A stretch of 6,529 bases of DNA from CAYQPF01 sp964419225 (GCA_964419225.1 CAYQPF010000221.1:1-6529), one strand, 5' to 3'. Counted from the stretch's first letter, positions 1-5,931 are shown. A program made the numbers and translations. Notes: generated from the letters alone by a model not told the origin.

Positions 1-598
1 TTTGAGCAGATAAGGTCAGTAAATCAATATCCAGATCCTTAACATTTACAGGCATTTTCCCTGCAGCCTGTATCGCATCACAGTGCACAATAAACCCCAT
101 TCTGTGTGCTATATCTGCAATCTCACGCACTGGCTGGACAACACCTGTATCATTATTAGCCAACATTATTGAAATAAGACCTGATTTGTATTCGGAAATC
201 ATAGCTAAATCATCTATTTGTGTAACACCATTACTATCTGATCTCAAATAATCCAAGGAGTAACCTTGGCTTTCTAAAAACCTGAAAGGATTTAAAACAG
301 AATGATGTTCTAAGGATGAGGATAAAATTAAGGTATCTTTGTTCATTAATGCAATGCTGCCGAATATGGCCAGATTGTTAGCTTCAGTACCACTGCCGGT
401 GAATATTATTTCCTCAGGTTCAGCTCCAATTAATCTGGCAACTCTTTTGCGTGCCTGATCAATTACCCGTTTTGCCTCTTGTCCGGCTGAATGGGAACTC
501 GATGGATTCCCGAAAATATCTTTAACACTGTCCATCTCATCAAGAACTTCCTGAACTACAGGTGTACTCGCATTATGATCAAAATAGATTGTTCCCAT
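1..598 (-). CDS. iscS: Cysteine desulfurase, IscS/NifS type (N-terminal 199 residues, runs off left edge)
   Basis: Fold-type I PLP enzyme that removes sulfur from cysteine and hands it as persulfide to Fe-S scaffold proteins in the cytoplasm. Seen: start MGTIYFDHNASTPV, the usual N-terminus of group I desulfurases; FGNPSSSH at 29-36; the PLP phosphate-loop type motif GSGTEANN at 68-75; EHHSV at 97-101 with the ring-stacking histidine; NNDTG at 148-152; and HCDAIQAAGK at 172-181 with Asp174 and Gln177 in the cofactor-contact positions. The visible part ends with SAQ at 197-199. The PLP lysine should be the next residue, because Gln177 plus 23 matches the Gln183 to Lys206 spacing of E. coli IscS. 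The catalytic cysteine loop lies outside the window. Start ATG at 596-598 has an AGAGGA ribosome site at 608-613, 9 nt upstream. It follows the IscR-type gene by 30 bp on the same strand, so the two are probably co-transcribed. NifS is an alternative name; the sequence here cannot separate the two. Confidence 0.93.
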   Translation of the reverse strand, partial: MGTIYFDHNASTPVVQEVLDEMDSVKDIFGNPSSSHSAGQEAKRVIDQARKRVARLIGAEPEEIIFTGSGTEANNLAIFGSIALMNKDTLILSSSLEHHSVLNPFRFLESQGYSLDYLRSDSNGVTQIDDLAMISEYKSGLISIMLANNDTGVVQPVREIADIAHRMGFIVHCDAIQAAGKMPVNVKDLDIDLLTLSAQ

Positions 599-628
599 TA
601 TTAATAATCCTCTACCTTTAACTCAAGG

Positions 629-1051
629 TCATACCAGATCTTTTTCTTTCTGTTTATCGACAAGTGACTGCAGAGTAATATTAGCCAGAACCTCATTTAC
701 GGTACTTGTTACTTCACTCCAAACATCACGTGTCACACATGAATCCGAACGTTTACAAATTTCTGAATCTGCAACACAATCAACAGTAAAAATGCTTCCT
801 TCTAAAGCTGTTATAATATCTAAAACTGTTATTTCCAGGGGATCTCTTGTTAGAATGTAACCACCTTTAGGACCCCTTATTGAACGAATTAGATTTGATG
901 ACTGGAGTATATTAATAATATTGTGGATATAATTGGATGATATTTCCTGAGTTTCAGAAATTGCTTCTGTCGAAATTGGCCCTTCGCCAAAATGCATTCC
1001 TAATTCCAGCATTAACCTCAACCCGTAACGACCTTTTGTCGATATCCGCAT
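629..1051 (-). CDS. iscR: Rrf2-family transcriptional regulator, IscR-like Fe-S sensor
   Basis: DNA-binding regulator of 140 residues, a normal Rrf2 length. Seen: the family N-terminus MRISTKGRYGLRLMLELG; a winged helix-turn-helix with ISSNYIHNIINIL as recognition region (about 37-49); the wing motif RGPKGGYIL at 59-67; and three cysteines, Cys92, Cys99 and Cys105, in the cluster loop. Cys92 is at the same number as in E. coli IscR, but the spacing is CX6CX5C rather than CX5CX5C. The fourth E. coli ligand, His107 (Cys-Leu-Thr-His), is Arg108 here (Cys-Val-Thr-Arg). Known of the family: IscR carries a 2Fe-2S cluster and represses its own isc operon when clusters are plentiful. Inferred: the same autoregulatory role here, supported by the downstream desulfurase gene and palindromes just upstream. 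The start chosen is the ATG at 1049-1051; an in-frame TTG five codons upstream overlaps the ribosome site and is unlikely. Another Rrf2 sensor type (cysteine or redox sensing) cannot be excluded. Confidence 0.87.
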   Translation of the reverse strand: MRISTKGRYGLRLMLELGMHFGEGPISTEAISETQEISSNYIHNIINILQSSNLIRSIRGPKGGYILTRDPLEITVLDIITALEGSIFTVDCVADSEICKRSDSCVTRDVWSEVTSTVNEVLANITLQSLVDKQKEKDLV

Positions 1052-1058
1052 TTTCTTG

Positions 1059-1064
1059 TCCTCC
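1059..1064 (-). promoter_or_regulatory. Ribosome binding site that sets the iscR start
   Basis: On the minus strand the bases read GGAGGA, 7 nt before the ATG at 1051. This is the ideal spacing for MRISTKGRYG, the canonical Rrf2 start. It overlaps the upstream TTG (1064-1066), so the five extra N-terminal residues that would follow from that codon are most likely not translated. Confidence 0.85.
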
Positions 1065-1102
1065 AATGCTTTTGATCAACCTGCCTATATCCTGCCAAGT
1101 TC

Positions 1103-1131
1103 TCAATTCTAACAATTGAACAACACTCAAT
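1103..1131. promoter_or_regulatory. Candidate IscR/Rrf2 operator: two overlapping TTGA/TCAA palindromes
   Basis: The plus strand holds TCAATT-N5-AATTGA at 1103-1119, and overlapping it ATTGA-N7-TCAAT at 1115-1131. The two 17-bp inverted repeats share the central AATTGA, so three half-sites are spaced 12 bp apart, close to one helical turn. They lie 52-80 bp upstream of the iscR start codon, where an autorepressor would bind. Rrf2 regulators bind dyad-symmetric sites of this general size. The sequence does not match the E. coli type 1 IscR consensus, so the assignment rests on position and symmetry only. Confidence 0.4.
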
Positions 1132-1164
1132 ATAGATTATAAATAAAGTCAAGTGAAATAGTGT
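1106..1164 (-). promoter_or_regulatory. Promoter region of the iscR-iscS operon, two weak candidates
   Basis: Two -10 candidates are visible on the minus strand. TATAAT at 1136-1141 is a perfect -10, but 17-18 bp upstream there is only a poor -35 (ACACTA near 1159-1164). TAGAAT at 1106-1111 is preceded by TGT, giving an extended -10 that lies inside the left palindrome, where a bound repressor would block it. A TTGACT at 1147-1152 looks like a -35 but has no -10 at a normal distance. I cannot choose between the two from sequence alone. The remaining bases from 1165 to 1240 show no gene; they hold a 6-bp inverted repeat, ATAGTC at 1196-1201 with GACTAT at 1213-1218. Confidence 0.3.
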
Positions 1165-1240
1165 ACTTTGGTAAATGCTGAGTGGTAAATGGGGGATAGT
1201 CATGAGTCAGAGGACTATTTAGAAAAGATACAATGCTTAT

Positions 1241-1269
1241 CAGGAGCTCTGAAAGCTTCAGAACCCCTG
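1241..1269. repeat. Imperfect hairpin, 13-bp arms
   Basis: Arms 1241-1253 and 1257-1269 are complementary except for two positions, around a 3-nt centre. The inner six base pairs (TCTGAA with TTCAGA) are perfect. No T-run follows on either strand, so it does not look like a standard intrinsic terminator, although it sits downstream of the large minus-strand gene and before the repeat block and could still help end its transcript. Confidence 0.5.
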
Positions 1270-1274
1270 TAAGT

Positions 1275-1481
1275 TATCCGTAAAATAGGCTGGACGCTAG
1301 TCCCTGGTTAAACTTCGTATCATATGACTAGCGAATGCAAAAGTATCAAGCACCTCAGTATGATATCCGTAAAATAGGCTGGACGCTAGTCCCTGGTTAA
1401 ACTTCGTATCATATGACTAGCAAATGCAAAAGTATCAAGCACCTCAGTATGATATCCGTAAAATAGGCTGGATGCTAGTCC
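1275..1481. repeat. 89-bp tandem repeat, 2.3 copies
   Basis: Copy 1 spans 1275-1363, copy 2 spans 1364-1452, and a truncated third copy spans 1453-1481. Each begins TATCCGTAAAATAGGCTGGA. Copies 1 and 2 differ at one base (G1333 versus A1422), and the third differs once (T for C at 1473) over its 29 bases. Each full copy contains an inverted repeat GCTAGTC...GACTAGC with a 23-nt loop (1296-1302 with 1326-1332), extended to 8 bp in copy 1 only. A second pair, TATCATA and TATGATA, spans the copy boundary (1319-1325 with 1359-1365). The period is not a multiple of three and no protein is encoded. The third copy ends exactly at the base before the stop codon of the minus-strand gene at 1482. Function unknown; an intergenic dispersed-repeat family or replication-slippage product is most likely. 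Confidence 0.97.
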
Positions 1482-4349
1482 TTATTTTAGTAACATCATT
1501 TTACGGGTAATTGTTTCAGGATTAGCTTTAAGTTTGTAGAAATATACACCTGAAGCTGCAGGTTTGCTGTCCTCATTTTGACCGTTCCATATGACTTTAT
1601 GGACACCTTTATCCAGCATGCCATTGGCAAGTTTTTTGACTAACTGTCCTTTGATATTGTAGATTGAGAGTTCCACTTTTTGTTTTTGAGGCAGATTAAA
1701 GGAAATACAGGTTGTCGGATTGAAGGGATTCGGGAAGTTTTGCAGTAAAGTCAGTTCTTTGGGTTTAACAGGGTCCTCATTGTTTACAATTGACTCAAAA
1801 TTATACAAGAGGACATTAAAATTAGTTCCGCCTATGATATGATTTTTTGTGTAAATCAGAAATTTATCTGATCCGTTTGCCTGAGTAATTTGATAATTCT
1901 TTCCATTATACTCTGAGCTTAAAATTTCTAAGCCATTAGAATATGGATCAAGATGGCCATCCAGATCCATTTTACGGCAGGTAAGATTTCCCAAATTAGT
2001 GAGATAAATGAAGTAATTACCTAAATCAAATGAAGCTGACCATTCAGCATAGTTATACATAAATCCTATCGAATCAGTTAATCCCACATTAATATCATCC
2101 ACCTGAACCGGTGTTCCCAAAGCTTCCAAACCATTAGCACCTAGCCCATATCTGTGGGATAATCTTCGGATTGAATTAGTCACATTTTCCACAGCTTCCA
2201 ATTGATACAATATTTGATCTTTGTAGAATACAGAATTACTTAGTACTTTTTGCTTAGATACAAACTCTGCAGGCCAGACAAGTGTACCATTTCCGCTGAT
2301 CAATCTGTAATCAGTGTTGGTGGACATGTAATACGGCCTGGAGAATATGAGATAATTGTCATCTGCCCTGAGGACTTTTATTTCAGCATAATTGGCACCA
2401 ATTTCAAGACCATCTAGATTCCAGCCTACAGCGATATTCCCGTTTGAATCTATCCTGGAGCATCTCAGTACCTGATTTCTCCAGACCAGGAATTGACCAT
2501 CAAAATAAGCAACGCTTAAAAAATTCTCGGAAAGTGCTATCTCATTTCCGGAAGTTTCCCAGCAGGTATAGCCGTTCACAATTTTTTGGGCAATTATCCA
2601 ATACGAACTGCTACCTGGCGATGTATTGCGACTTGTCAGAATAAATACAGAATCACCAGTTACAAAATGATTGGCATAGCGGTCTGTTTCGGGTGAAGTA
2701 GTTATCCATTCCAGATCCATATTTTCGTTGAGTTTAACTGTTTTGAAAATCTCAGTTCCGGAATGCTCACTCCAGCCCAGATAAATGCCTGTCGGATTAC
2801 TTTCTGCGAAAAGCAGTTTGGCAAAATTAATGCCTGTACCTGCAGAATACAGAAGTTTACCTGGTTTTTCATATTTGAGATTTCCGTTGTTATCCATACC
2901 TTGAATAAACAGATTATCATCGATTGAGAAAATGATGTATGGTTCGTTGTCAAATTCTGTTACCCGATAGGAAAAGATATCATAAGCCAGAGTATTGGAG
3001 ATCCATTGAGGCTCTGTTCCTCCAGTCAGAGAATTCCCCTGAGAATCAAAGCCCTGAACTGCGAAAGCAATCGTAGTATCTGAGTCTATGACAAGATTTA
3101 TGAAGTAAATGTCATCATCCTCTAAATAACCATAATAGTTTAAACCACAATTGAAGCCGGTTAGAGGGTTATTCCATTGGTAATTACCGTTACTGTCGTA
3201 CTTATACAGATTATCAATATAATTATAATCACGACAATAAAGATAAATTGAACCATCCTGACTTATATACTGTTTAAAATTTGAAATGTAACCTGTTGGA
3301 TCAAAAACAGGTCCCATATTCCTGGGACTATCCCAAAGCAGATCCAGATTTTCACTCAGTTTTATAGACTGAAAAGCATTCTGTAAAATATCTGTAGGTT
3401 TCCACATAAGTACTATTGAACTATCTGCTGTTGAAATTGTGAAACTGGAAAACAGAATTCCATCATTTAGCAAAATCTGTACTGAGTCCTGCAGGGAAAA
3501 CTCTTCATCATATTTATAACCAGTGATCGTATCAGGGTTGGAGAACTTGAAAAGGTAGAAATCAGCATTGAACTTGAAAAGCTGTAAAAATTCATTTTGC
3601 TGAAAAGTATCACACCATAAGCTTTCTGTGTCCCCTGAAGCACTTATTCTGTAAACCTCAAGTATTAGATTTGTATTGCTTTGATTGATTATCGAACTGA
3701 CCATCAAACTACCGTTACTGTCTAAGGCAAACATGCTTTTGTTTTCCATGTTCAACCCTGAGACATTTGCTAAGTGGAGAAATTCAGAGTTAGCATCGGT
3801 GTTATAGTGATTTATAAAAAAGCCTAAATTATCCTCAAAAACTGTATAACAGCCACCATGCAAATCAGCAACAATGTTGAATGGGTTTTTTACTCTCTCA
3901 AAAGTATCTATCAACTCAAAGTTAAAAAGATATATTAGAATACCATAATTATCCCAGACAGGATCCCCGTTCTGATCGATTTTAAGAAGATGCCCTGAAG
4001 CTATTTCAGGTGTAGTCTGTCGTTGCTCAACCCAATTTAGAATAATCATATTATCTGACGTCACGATAGCTTTTATGTTGTATTGATCACTGACTTTGTT
4101 AACAATTACTTTCCCCCGATGTCCCCAAAGAGGTGTATTATTACTGTCCAACTTCTGGCCATAAATATCCAGATTGTTATTCAGATTTGACAGCCAGAAG
4201 ATGTATTTGTATCCATCAATATCCACACAAGTTTTTTGCCATTTAAGATACTTCTCTTCAACCATGGTTTTTGGATTATCCCATTGTTGTTGGCCATACA
4301 GTGCAAAAACATATACCAACAGCATTAGAATCATTTCTAAACGCTTCAT
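1482..4349 (-). CDS. Large secreted protein with propeller-like repeats and a type IX secretion C-terminal sorting domain
   Basis: A 955-residue protein of unknown function, predicted to be exported and attached to or released from the cell surface. Seen: a Sec signal peptide (charged MKRLEM, hydrophobic to about residue 19, mature part starting near QQQWDNP); a long middle region with recurring turn-plus-tryptophan units such as LDSNNTPLW (67-75), IDQNGDPVW (124-132), YDSNGNYQW (384-392), SENLDLLW (332-339), NENMDLEW (541-548) and SGNGTLVW (685-692). These resemble blades of a beta-propeller. The last 90 residues (866-955) form the Por/T9SS sorting domain: LLQNFPNPFNPTT, then LSIYNIKGQLV, GVHKVIWNGQN and SGVYFYKL. 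Known: such domains direct passage through the type IX system. No catalytic motif is visible. Start ATG has an AGGAG ribosome site 8 nt upstream (4358-4362) and a strong promoter at 4404-4432. It is probably transcribed alone: the neighbours are 303 bp upstream and 430 bp downstream. Confidence 0.94.
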   Translation of the reverse strand: MKRLEMILMLLVYVFALYGQQQWDNPKTMVEEKYLKWQKTCVDIDGYKYIFWLSNLNNNLDIYGQKLDSNNTPLWGHRGKVIVNKVSDQYNIKAIVTSDNMIILNWVEQRQTTPEIASGHLLKIDQNGDPVWDNYGILIYLFNFELIDTFERVKNPFNIVADLHGGCYTVFEDNLGFFINHYNTDANSEFLHLANVSGLNMENKSMFALDSNGSLMVSSIINQSNTNLILEVYRISASGDTESLWCDTFQQNEFLQLFKFNADFYLFKFSNPDTITGYKYDEEFSLQDSVQILLNDGILFSSFTISTADSSIVLMWKPTDILQNAFQSIKLSENLDLLWDSPRNMGPVFDPTGYISNFKQYISQDGSIYLYCRDYNYIDNLYKYDSNGNYQWNNPLTGFNCGLNYYGYLEDDDIYFINLVIDSDTTIAFAVQGFDSQGNSLTGGTEPQWISNTLAYDIFSYRVTEFDNEPYIIFSIDDNLFIQGMDNNGNLKYEKPGKLLYSAGTGINFAKLLFAESNPTGIYLGWSEHSGTEIFKTVKLNENMDLEWITTSPETDRYANHFVTGDSVFILTSRNTSPGSSSYWIIAQKIVNGYTCWETSGNEIALSENFLSVAYFDGQFLVWRNQVLRCSRIDSNGNIAVGWNLDGLEIGANYAEIKVLRADDNYLIFSRPYYMSTNTDYRLISGNGTLVWPAEFVSKQKVLSNSVFYKDQILYQLEAVENVTNSIRRLSHRYGLGANGLEALGTPVQVDDINVGLTDSIGFMYNYAEWSASFDLGNYFIYLTNLGNLTCRKMDLDGHLDPYSNGLEILSSEYNGKNYQITQANGSDKFLIYTKNHIIGGTNFNVLLYNFESIVNNEDPVKPKELTLLQNFPNPFNPTTCISFNLPQKQKVELSIYNIKGQLVKKLANGMLDKGVHKVIWNGQNEDSKPAASGVYFYKLKANPETITRKMMLLK

Positions 4350-4652
4350 ATTAAGTTCTCCTTCTTTGTATTCGTAAAGAAAATGATCACTAATTAATCC
4401 CTTATTATACTCCTTATCAAATATACTTTCAACCTTTTACCGGTCAGCTATAATACGTATAATTACATTTATTGTACCATTCGAGTATATTTAATGAATT
4501 AGATCTATAACTAATTGAATAACAGGAAGATAGGATATAATTTATAGATTTTTTATCTGAAGATATTAGAAGAAAACCGGGCTTTACCGCACATATGGTG
4601 CTGTTTAAGTGTGCGTTTATGCACAAAAAAAGAAGAATACTCGGAAAAGAAG
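4350..4652. other. Intergenic region between the T9SS protein and the TonB lipoprotein
   Basis: Apart from the promoter and ribosome site at 4358-4432, this AT-rich stretch holds no convincing gene. A 60-codon minus-strand frame at 4444-4626 has no family features. Next to the end of the TonB lipoprotein gene lie small competing hairpins: TGTGC/GCACA (4610-4614 with 4621-4625), GCAC/GTGC (4589-4592 with 4598-4601) and a longer CGCACA/TGTGCG pairing (4588-4593 with 4610-4615). On the minus strand the T-rich TTTTCTTCT follows the last one only after about 10 nt, so these are at best a weak terminator for that gene. Confidence 0.5.
4404..4432 (-). promoter_or_regulatory. Sigma-70-type promoter for the T9SS-sorted protein
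   Basis: On the minus strand TTGAAA (4427-4432) is followed after exactly 17 bp by a perfect TATAAT (4404-4409). Transcription would begin near 4397, leaving a leader of about 48 nt before the ATG at 4349. This is the best promoter in the window and points to housekeeping rather than special control. Confidence 0.72.
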
Positions 4653-5075
4653 TTATTTTCTCAAAGAAAACTCAATCGGAAAAGTAATCCAAGTTTCAAC
4701 TCGACCGCCATTGAATTTAGCTGGTTCATAAATCCATTGTCTCACCGCTTTGACAGCAGCTTCATCAAGTCCACCTGGTCCTTTTTGCAGAGATTTTCGC
4801 ACATTAACCGAATCAACGGTTCCAAATTCTGTTATTTTAACTTCGAGAATTACCTGTCCCTGGAGCAGTTTTGATTTTGCTTCCTGAGAGTATTCGGGCA
4901 CGACATGTTTTATTAATACAGGAGGTTCATCATAAGCATTTGGATATGGTTTTTTTCTGTGATGACTAAACCCACTGGAAGAATTTTGGTCTGAGGCAAA
5001 CTGGATATAGGGAGAACATGAACAGAACATCACACAACTAGAGATAAAACAAAGGAAAAATACTTTTTTGGACAT
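4653..5075 (-). CDS. Predicted lipoprotein consisting mainly of a TonB C-terminal domain
   Basis: A 140-residue protein. Seen: a signal sequence (MSKKVFFLCFISSCVMFCSC) with a plausible lipobox Phe-Cys-Ser-Cys, lipidated Cys20; a short Ser/His/Pro-rich spacer to about 48; then a TonB_C domain (about 51-138) with VVPEYSQEAK, LQGQVILEVKITEFG, RKSLQKGPGGLDEAAVKAV, QWIYEPAK and a final FPIEFSL strand. Known: TonB C-terminal domains contact the TonB boxes of outer-membrane receptors, but classical TonB has an inner-membrane helix that works with ExbB/ExbD and a Pro-rich spanner. Both are missing here, so energy transduction is doubtful; a periplasmic or outer-membrane adaptor role is an inference. 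Its domain is about half identical by eye to the last domain of the gene at 5973-6529, including a shared YDExPVL lead-in, so the two are paralogues. Start is the ATG at 5073-5075. It diverges from the flavoprotein gene, 148 bp apart. Confidence 0.9.
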   Translation of the reverse strand: MSKKVFFLCFISSCVMFCSCSPYIQFASDQNSSSGFSHHRKKPYPNAYDEPPVLIKHVVPEYSQEAKSKLLQGQVILEVKITEFGTVDSVNVRKSLQKGPGGLDEAAVKAVRQWIYEPAKFNGGRVETWITFPIEFSLRK

Positions 5076-5082
5076 ATACATG

Positions 5083-5087
5083 CTCCC
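5083..5087 (-). promoter_or_regulatory. Ribosome binding site that sets the TonB lipoprotein start
   Basis: GGGAG on the minus strand lies 7 nt before the ATG at 5075 but only 1 nt before an in-frame ATG at 5081. The downstream ATG is therefore preferred, removing Met-Tyr from the N-terminus. The signal peptide then begins MSKK, a standard charged n-region. Confidence 0.7.
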
Positions 5088-5120
5088 ATTTTTTTCTATA
5101 CTTTAAATTAAGTCTCAATA

Positions 5121-5167
5121 TGTCAAATAAAATCAGGTTATACCTGCATGGAAGGTTTCACTTGACA
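5121..5167. promoter_or_regulatory. Divergent control region with a 13-bp perfect palindrome
   Basis: CAGGT-TAT-ACCTG at 5134-5146 is a perfect inverted repeat. It is flanked by two outward-facing TTGACA hexamers: one on the minus strand at 5121-5126 reading toward the TonB lipoprotein, one on the plus strand at 5162-5167 reading toward the flavoprotein. These look like -35 elements of divergent promoters with an operator between them. The weak point is the -10s: on the minus strand TATAGA lies 20 bp from its hexamer, and on the plus strand no good -10 is found at 16-18 bp. The palindrome is directly visible; its role is inferred. Confidence 0.4.
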
Positions 5168-5223
5168 CTTTTTTGATATTCTATTGCTTTTAAAAATAAT
5201 AGTGATTTTGAAAGGAGTATCAA

Positions 5224-5847
5224 ATGAATGTACTAATGATAAATGGAAGTCCACATCAGGCAGGTTGTACATATACAGCTTTGCAGGAAATAGCAGAGCA
5301 GCTGAATAAACAGGATATCGAAACCAATATAGTGCATATCGGCACTAAGCCTATTCCGGGTTGTATCGCGTGTTTTGCCTGCATGGAGACAGGGCTATGT
5401 GTTTTCCAATGTGATCCTGTGAATAAATGCATCGATCTGTTGAAGAAAGCAGATGGTTTAATTGTTGGTTCACCTGTTTATTATGCAGGTCCGAATGCTT
5501 CCTTGTGTGCGTTACTGGACAGAATGTTCTTCCTGAAGAGCAATGCCTATGCTTACAAGCCTGCAGCAGCAATAGTCAATTGCCGTAGAGGCGGTGCAAG
5601 TGCCTCTTTTGACAGACTGAACAAGTATTTCACCATTTCCAATATGCCGATAGTATCATCTCAATACTGGAATGCGACACACGGTCTTACTCCGGAAGAA
5701 GTTAAACAGGATCTCGAAGGTATGCAGATCATGCGTACTCTGGGCAAAAATATGGCTTGGCTGTTAAAATGTATAGATCTTGCTAAAGCGACTATACCAT
5801 ATCCTGAAAAAGAACCGGGACAGCATACGAATTTTATCAGGGACTAA
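5224..5847 (+). CDS. Flavodoxin-fold FMN protein, iron-sulfur flavoprotein / NADPH-dependent FMN reductase family
   Basis: A 207-residue cytoplasmic redox protein. Seen: the FMN phosphate loop INGSPHQAGCTYTAL (6-20); a cysteine cluster GCIACFACMETGLC (46-59) giving CX2CX2CX5C (Cys47, 50, 53, 59) plus Cys63 and Cys69; the second flavin loop GSPVYYAGPNASL (82-94); RRGGASASF (121-129), contacting the flavin ring in relatives; and the family tail QDLEGMQIMRTLGKNMAWLL (162-181). Known: archaeal iron-sulfur flavoproteins bind a 4Fe-4S cluster through this compact motif next to FMN and accept electrons from ferredoxin; others in the family reduce quinones or flavins. The substrate cannot be read from sequence. 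Start ATG has AAAGGAG at 5211-5217, 6 nt upstream. It is the only plus-strand gene here and stands between two TonB-domain genes on the other strand. Length is normal and no truncation is seen. Confidence 0.92.
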   Translation: MNVLMINGSPHQAGCTYTALQEIAEQLNKQDIETNIVHIGTKPIPGCIACFACMETGLCVFQCDPVNKCIDLLKKADGLIVGSPVYYAGPNASLCALLDRMFFLKSNAYAYKPAAAIVNCRRGGASASFDRLNKYFTISNMPIVSSQYWNATHGLTPEEVKQDLEGMQIMRTLGKNMAWLLKCIDLAKATIPYPEKEPGQHTNFIRD

Positions 5848-5850
5848 ATG

Positions 5851-5931
5851 TTGAATCCACTCTTAAGAATAAATAATCCAATGAGGAAACACCGATTAAC
5901 ACAGATGGATTCAAAAAGAAGTGATTATTTA
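5851..5931. repeat. Two interlocked 9-bp inverted repeats between convergent genes
   Basis: TTGAATCCA at 5851-5859 pairs perfectly with TGGATTCAA at 5906-5914. TAAATAATC at 5870-5878 pairs perfectly with GATTATTTA at 5923-5931. The order is A-B-A'-B', which as RNA is a pseudoknot topology or two alternative folds. It begins 3 bp after the flavoprotein stop codon and ends 41 bp before the end of the converging TonB gene. No long T-run follows on either strand, so it is not a standard terminator. The part at 5888-5908 (ACACCGATTAACACAGATGG) resembles a phrase I recall as recurring between genes in many environmental bacterial genomes, which would make this a copy of a dispersed repeat; that recollection is unverified. 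Confidence 0.6.

Noticed and set aside
1049..1066. Upstream TTG start for the IscR-like gene
   Set aside because: The TTG overlaps the GGAGGA ribosome site, which is ideally spaced for the ATG at 1051, and family proteins start at MRISTKGRYG.
1147..1152. TTGACT as the -35 of the iscR promoter
   Set aside because: No -10-like hexamer lies 16-18 bp downstream; the nearby TATAAT is only 5 bp away and TATATT 12 bp away.
1275..1481. CRISPR-like array or integron attC sites in the repeat block
   Set aside because: Copies are contiguous with no unique spacers, and the unit is 89 bp. GTTAAAC inside it resembles one attC core site, but the partner core motif is absent.
2444..2953. Open frames inside the T9SS gene (plus strand 2444-2644, minus strand 2702-2953)
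   Set aside because: They lie wholly within the 955-codon gene in other frames, show no family features and have no ribosome sites of note.
4444..4626. Possible 60-residue protein on the minus strand
   Set aside because: No recognisable domain, no good ribosome site seen, AT-rich composition typical of chance frames, and overlap with the likely 3' end of the TonB lipoprotein transcript.
4588..4630. Intrinsic terminator after the TonB lipoprotein gene
   Set aside because: The hairpins are short and the T-run at 4624-4631 on the minus strand comes before, not after, the strongest hairpin.
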